From: Allobosea sp. TND4EK4
GTDB lineage: Bacteria > Pseudomonadota > Alphaproteobacteria > Rhizobiales > Beijerinckiaceae
Direction of reading: 5' to 3'
Assembly (NCBI RefSeq): GCF_900156025.1
Contig: NZ_FTMO01000001.1
Span: 248,001 to 312,000, forward strand
Length of the DNA stretch: 64,000 nucleotides
The notes under the pieces: generated by a model
The model's database searches: none
What the model was told of the DNA's origin: nothing
The model's input: only the letters and a program-made list of their open reading frames with translations
Position numbers and translations under genes: made by a program
Part shown: in pieces, positions 63,210 through 64,000 of the stretch
Numbering within the stretch: the first letter of the stretch is position 1
How the letters are laid out: the number at the start of each line of letters is the position of its first letter

Positions 63210-64000
63210 TCAGCCGCCCAGCGCCTCCACCACATCCTCATAAGTGCGCAGGCCCGTGCGCGGCGCATAGACCAGCACCGACATGTTGCCGGGCGCATGC
63301 TCGTTCTTCCACATCTTGTGATGGGCCAGAGGGATCTTGTCCCAGGGGAAGACCTCCGACATGCAGGGGTCGATGCGGCGGTCGATGACGAACTGGTTGG
63401 CGGCGCTCGCCTGCTTGAGATGGGCGAAATGCGAGCCCTGCACGCGCTTCTGCCGCATCCAGACATAGCGGGCGTCGAAGGTGATGTTGAAGCCGGAGGT
63501 GCCGGCGCAGAACACCACCATGCCGCCGCGCTTCGCCACGAGGCAGGAGACCGGAAAGGTCGCCTCGCCCGGATGCTCGAAGACGATGTCGACATCCTTC
63601 TTTCCGGTGATGTCCCATATCGCCTTGCCGAACTTGCGCGCCTCTTTGGTCCAGTCGTTGTATTCGGGCGAATTGACCTTGGGCATCTGCCCCCAGCAGT
63701 GGAAGTCCTTCCGGTTGATCACGCCCTTGGCACCGAGGCCCAGCACATAGTCGCGCTTGGTCTCGTCCGAGATGACGCCGATCGCGTTGGCGCCCGACGC
63801 GGCGCAAAGCTGCACGCCGAAGACCCCGAGGCCGCCGGACGCGCCCCAGACGAGGACGTTGTCGCCCGGCTTGATGGTGTGCGGGGCGTGGCCGAAGAGC
63901 ATGCGGTAGGCGGTGGCGAGCGTCAGCGTGTAGCAGGCGGCTTCTTCCCAGGCGAGGTGCCGGGGCTTCAGCATCAACTGCCGCGACTGAACGCGGCAGA
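63210..64000 (-). CDS. ccr: Crotonyl-CoA carboxylase/reductase, C-terminal part
   Basis: The last ~263 residues of Ccr; the N-terminus lies beyond the right edge and the frame is open to base 64000 (reading RQLMLKPRHLAWEEAACYTL). Ccr makes (2S)-ethylmalonyl-CoA from crotonyl-CoA, CO2 and NADPH. The medium-chain reductase Rossmann motif VLVWGASGGLGVFGVQLCAA and family-specific GVINRKDFHCWGQMP, DVDIVFEHPGEATFPVS, ITFDARYVWMRQKRVQGSHF and SEVFPWDKIPLAHHKMW are all present. The enzyme identity is secure despite truncation by the window. Confidence 0.95.
   Translation of the reverse strand, partial: CRVQSRQLMLKPRHLAWEEAACYTLTLATAYRMLFGHAPHTIKPGDNVLVWGASGGLGVFGVQLCAASGANAIGVISDETKRDYVLGLGAKGVINRKDFHCWGQMPKVNSPEYNDWTKEARKFGKAIWDITGKKDVDIVFEHPGEATFPVSCLVAKRGGMVVFCAGTSGFNITFDARYVWMRQKRVQGSHFAHLKQASAANQFVIDRRIDPCMSEVFPWDKIPLAHHKMWKNEHAPGNMSVLVYAPRTGLRTYEDVVEALGG

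Overview
This window is a gene-dense, GC-rich stretch of a chromosome from an alphaproteobacterium. It most likely comes from Hyphomicrobiales, in or near the Bosea/Methylobacterium/Bradyrhizobium group. The pointers are a porin whose mature N-terminus starts ADLPSRKAAP, a thiL-nusB-ribH-ribE-ribD-nrdR-glyA block, a lepB-rnc-era block beside pdxJ-acpS, long RpoZ and Rel proteins, an H+-pumping pyrophosphatase, and ethylmalonyl-CoA pathway enzymes. The genus is inferred from protein flavour and synteny only. I see no tRNA, rRNA, CRISPR array, insertion sequence, integrase, phage module or plasmid replication gene. This looks like core chromosome.

Layout. 1-2 kb: the first codons of a leftward ubiquinol-cytochrome c chaperone, a rightward BamE-type lipoprotein, and a DMT exporter. 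2-12.4 kb: all leftward, with hppA, then ureidoglycine aminohydrolase and an MFS permease, then the glyA-nrdR-ribD-ribE-ribH-nusB-thiL run (C1/folate, riboflavin, transcription antitermination, thiamine). Two palindromic elements sit inside that run. 12.7-19.9 kb: rightward cfa, a lipoprotein/LivH-type fusion, ilvA, an RDD protein, the N-degron transferase bpt, a DUF2336 protein and a small beta-barrel. 19.9-27.6 kb: leftward parC, recO, rel, rpoZ and a HerA-like ATPase. 27.9-35.8 kb: rightward pdxJ, acpS, mscS, (aqpZ on the other strand), lepB, rnc, era, a sugar acetyltransferase, pyrE and an NYN nuclease. 35.8-37.8 kb: leftward smpB, paiB-like and dapA. 38-41 kb: a soluble lytic transglycosylase and an alpha/beta hydrolase. 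41-52.4 kb is an envelope region: a small membrane protein, a 772-residue OmpA-type protein with repeated BON-like modules, a porin, and tamB-tamA. 52.5-60.3 kb: a hydratase, DUF4142, an alcohol and an aldehyde dehydrogenase, a Tat-exported nucleotidase/phosphodiesterase, a SIMPL protein and a cytochrome b561. 60.4-64 kb: methylsuccinyl-CoA dehydrogenase, a DMT exporter and the C-terminal part of crotonyl-CoA carboxylase/reductase, two consecutive-pathway enzymes of acetyl-CoA assimilation.

How the genes fit together. Housekeeping genes dominate: stringent response (rel, rpoZ), ribosome and RNA maturation (era, rnc, smpB), cofactor synthesis (rib, thiL, pdxJ, acpS), lysine/cell wall (dapA, slt) and outer-membrane biogenesis (bamE, tamAB, porin, OmpA-type). 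The neighbours of recO, rel, rpoZ, NYN, smpB, dapA, acpS, lepB, rnc and era look like one ancestral alphaproteobacterial cluster broken into several pieces.

I did not find a clear new defence or mobile system. The items most worth a second look are: the 12-bp palindrome that covers both the -10 box and the ribosome binding site of the cytochrome b561 gene; the four-module OmpA protein with an in-frame 15-bp minisatellite; the lipoprotein-permease fusion without other ABC subunits; an orphan HerA-type ATPase; and several families of dispersed palindromic elements.
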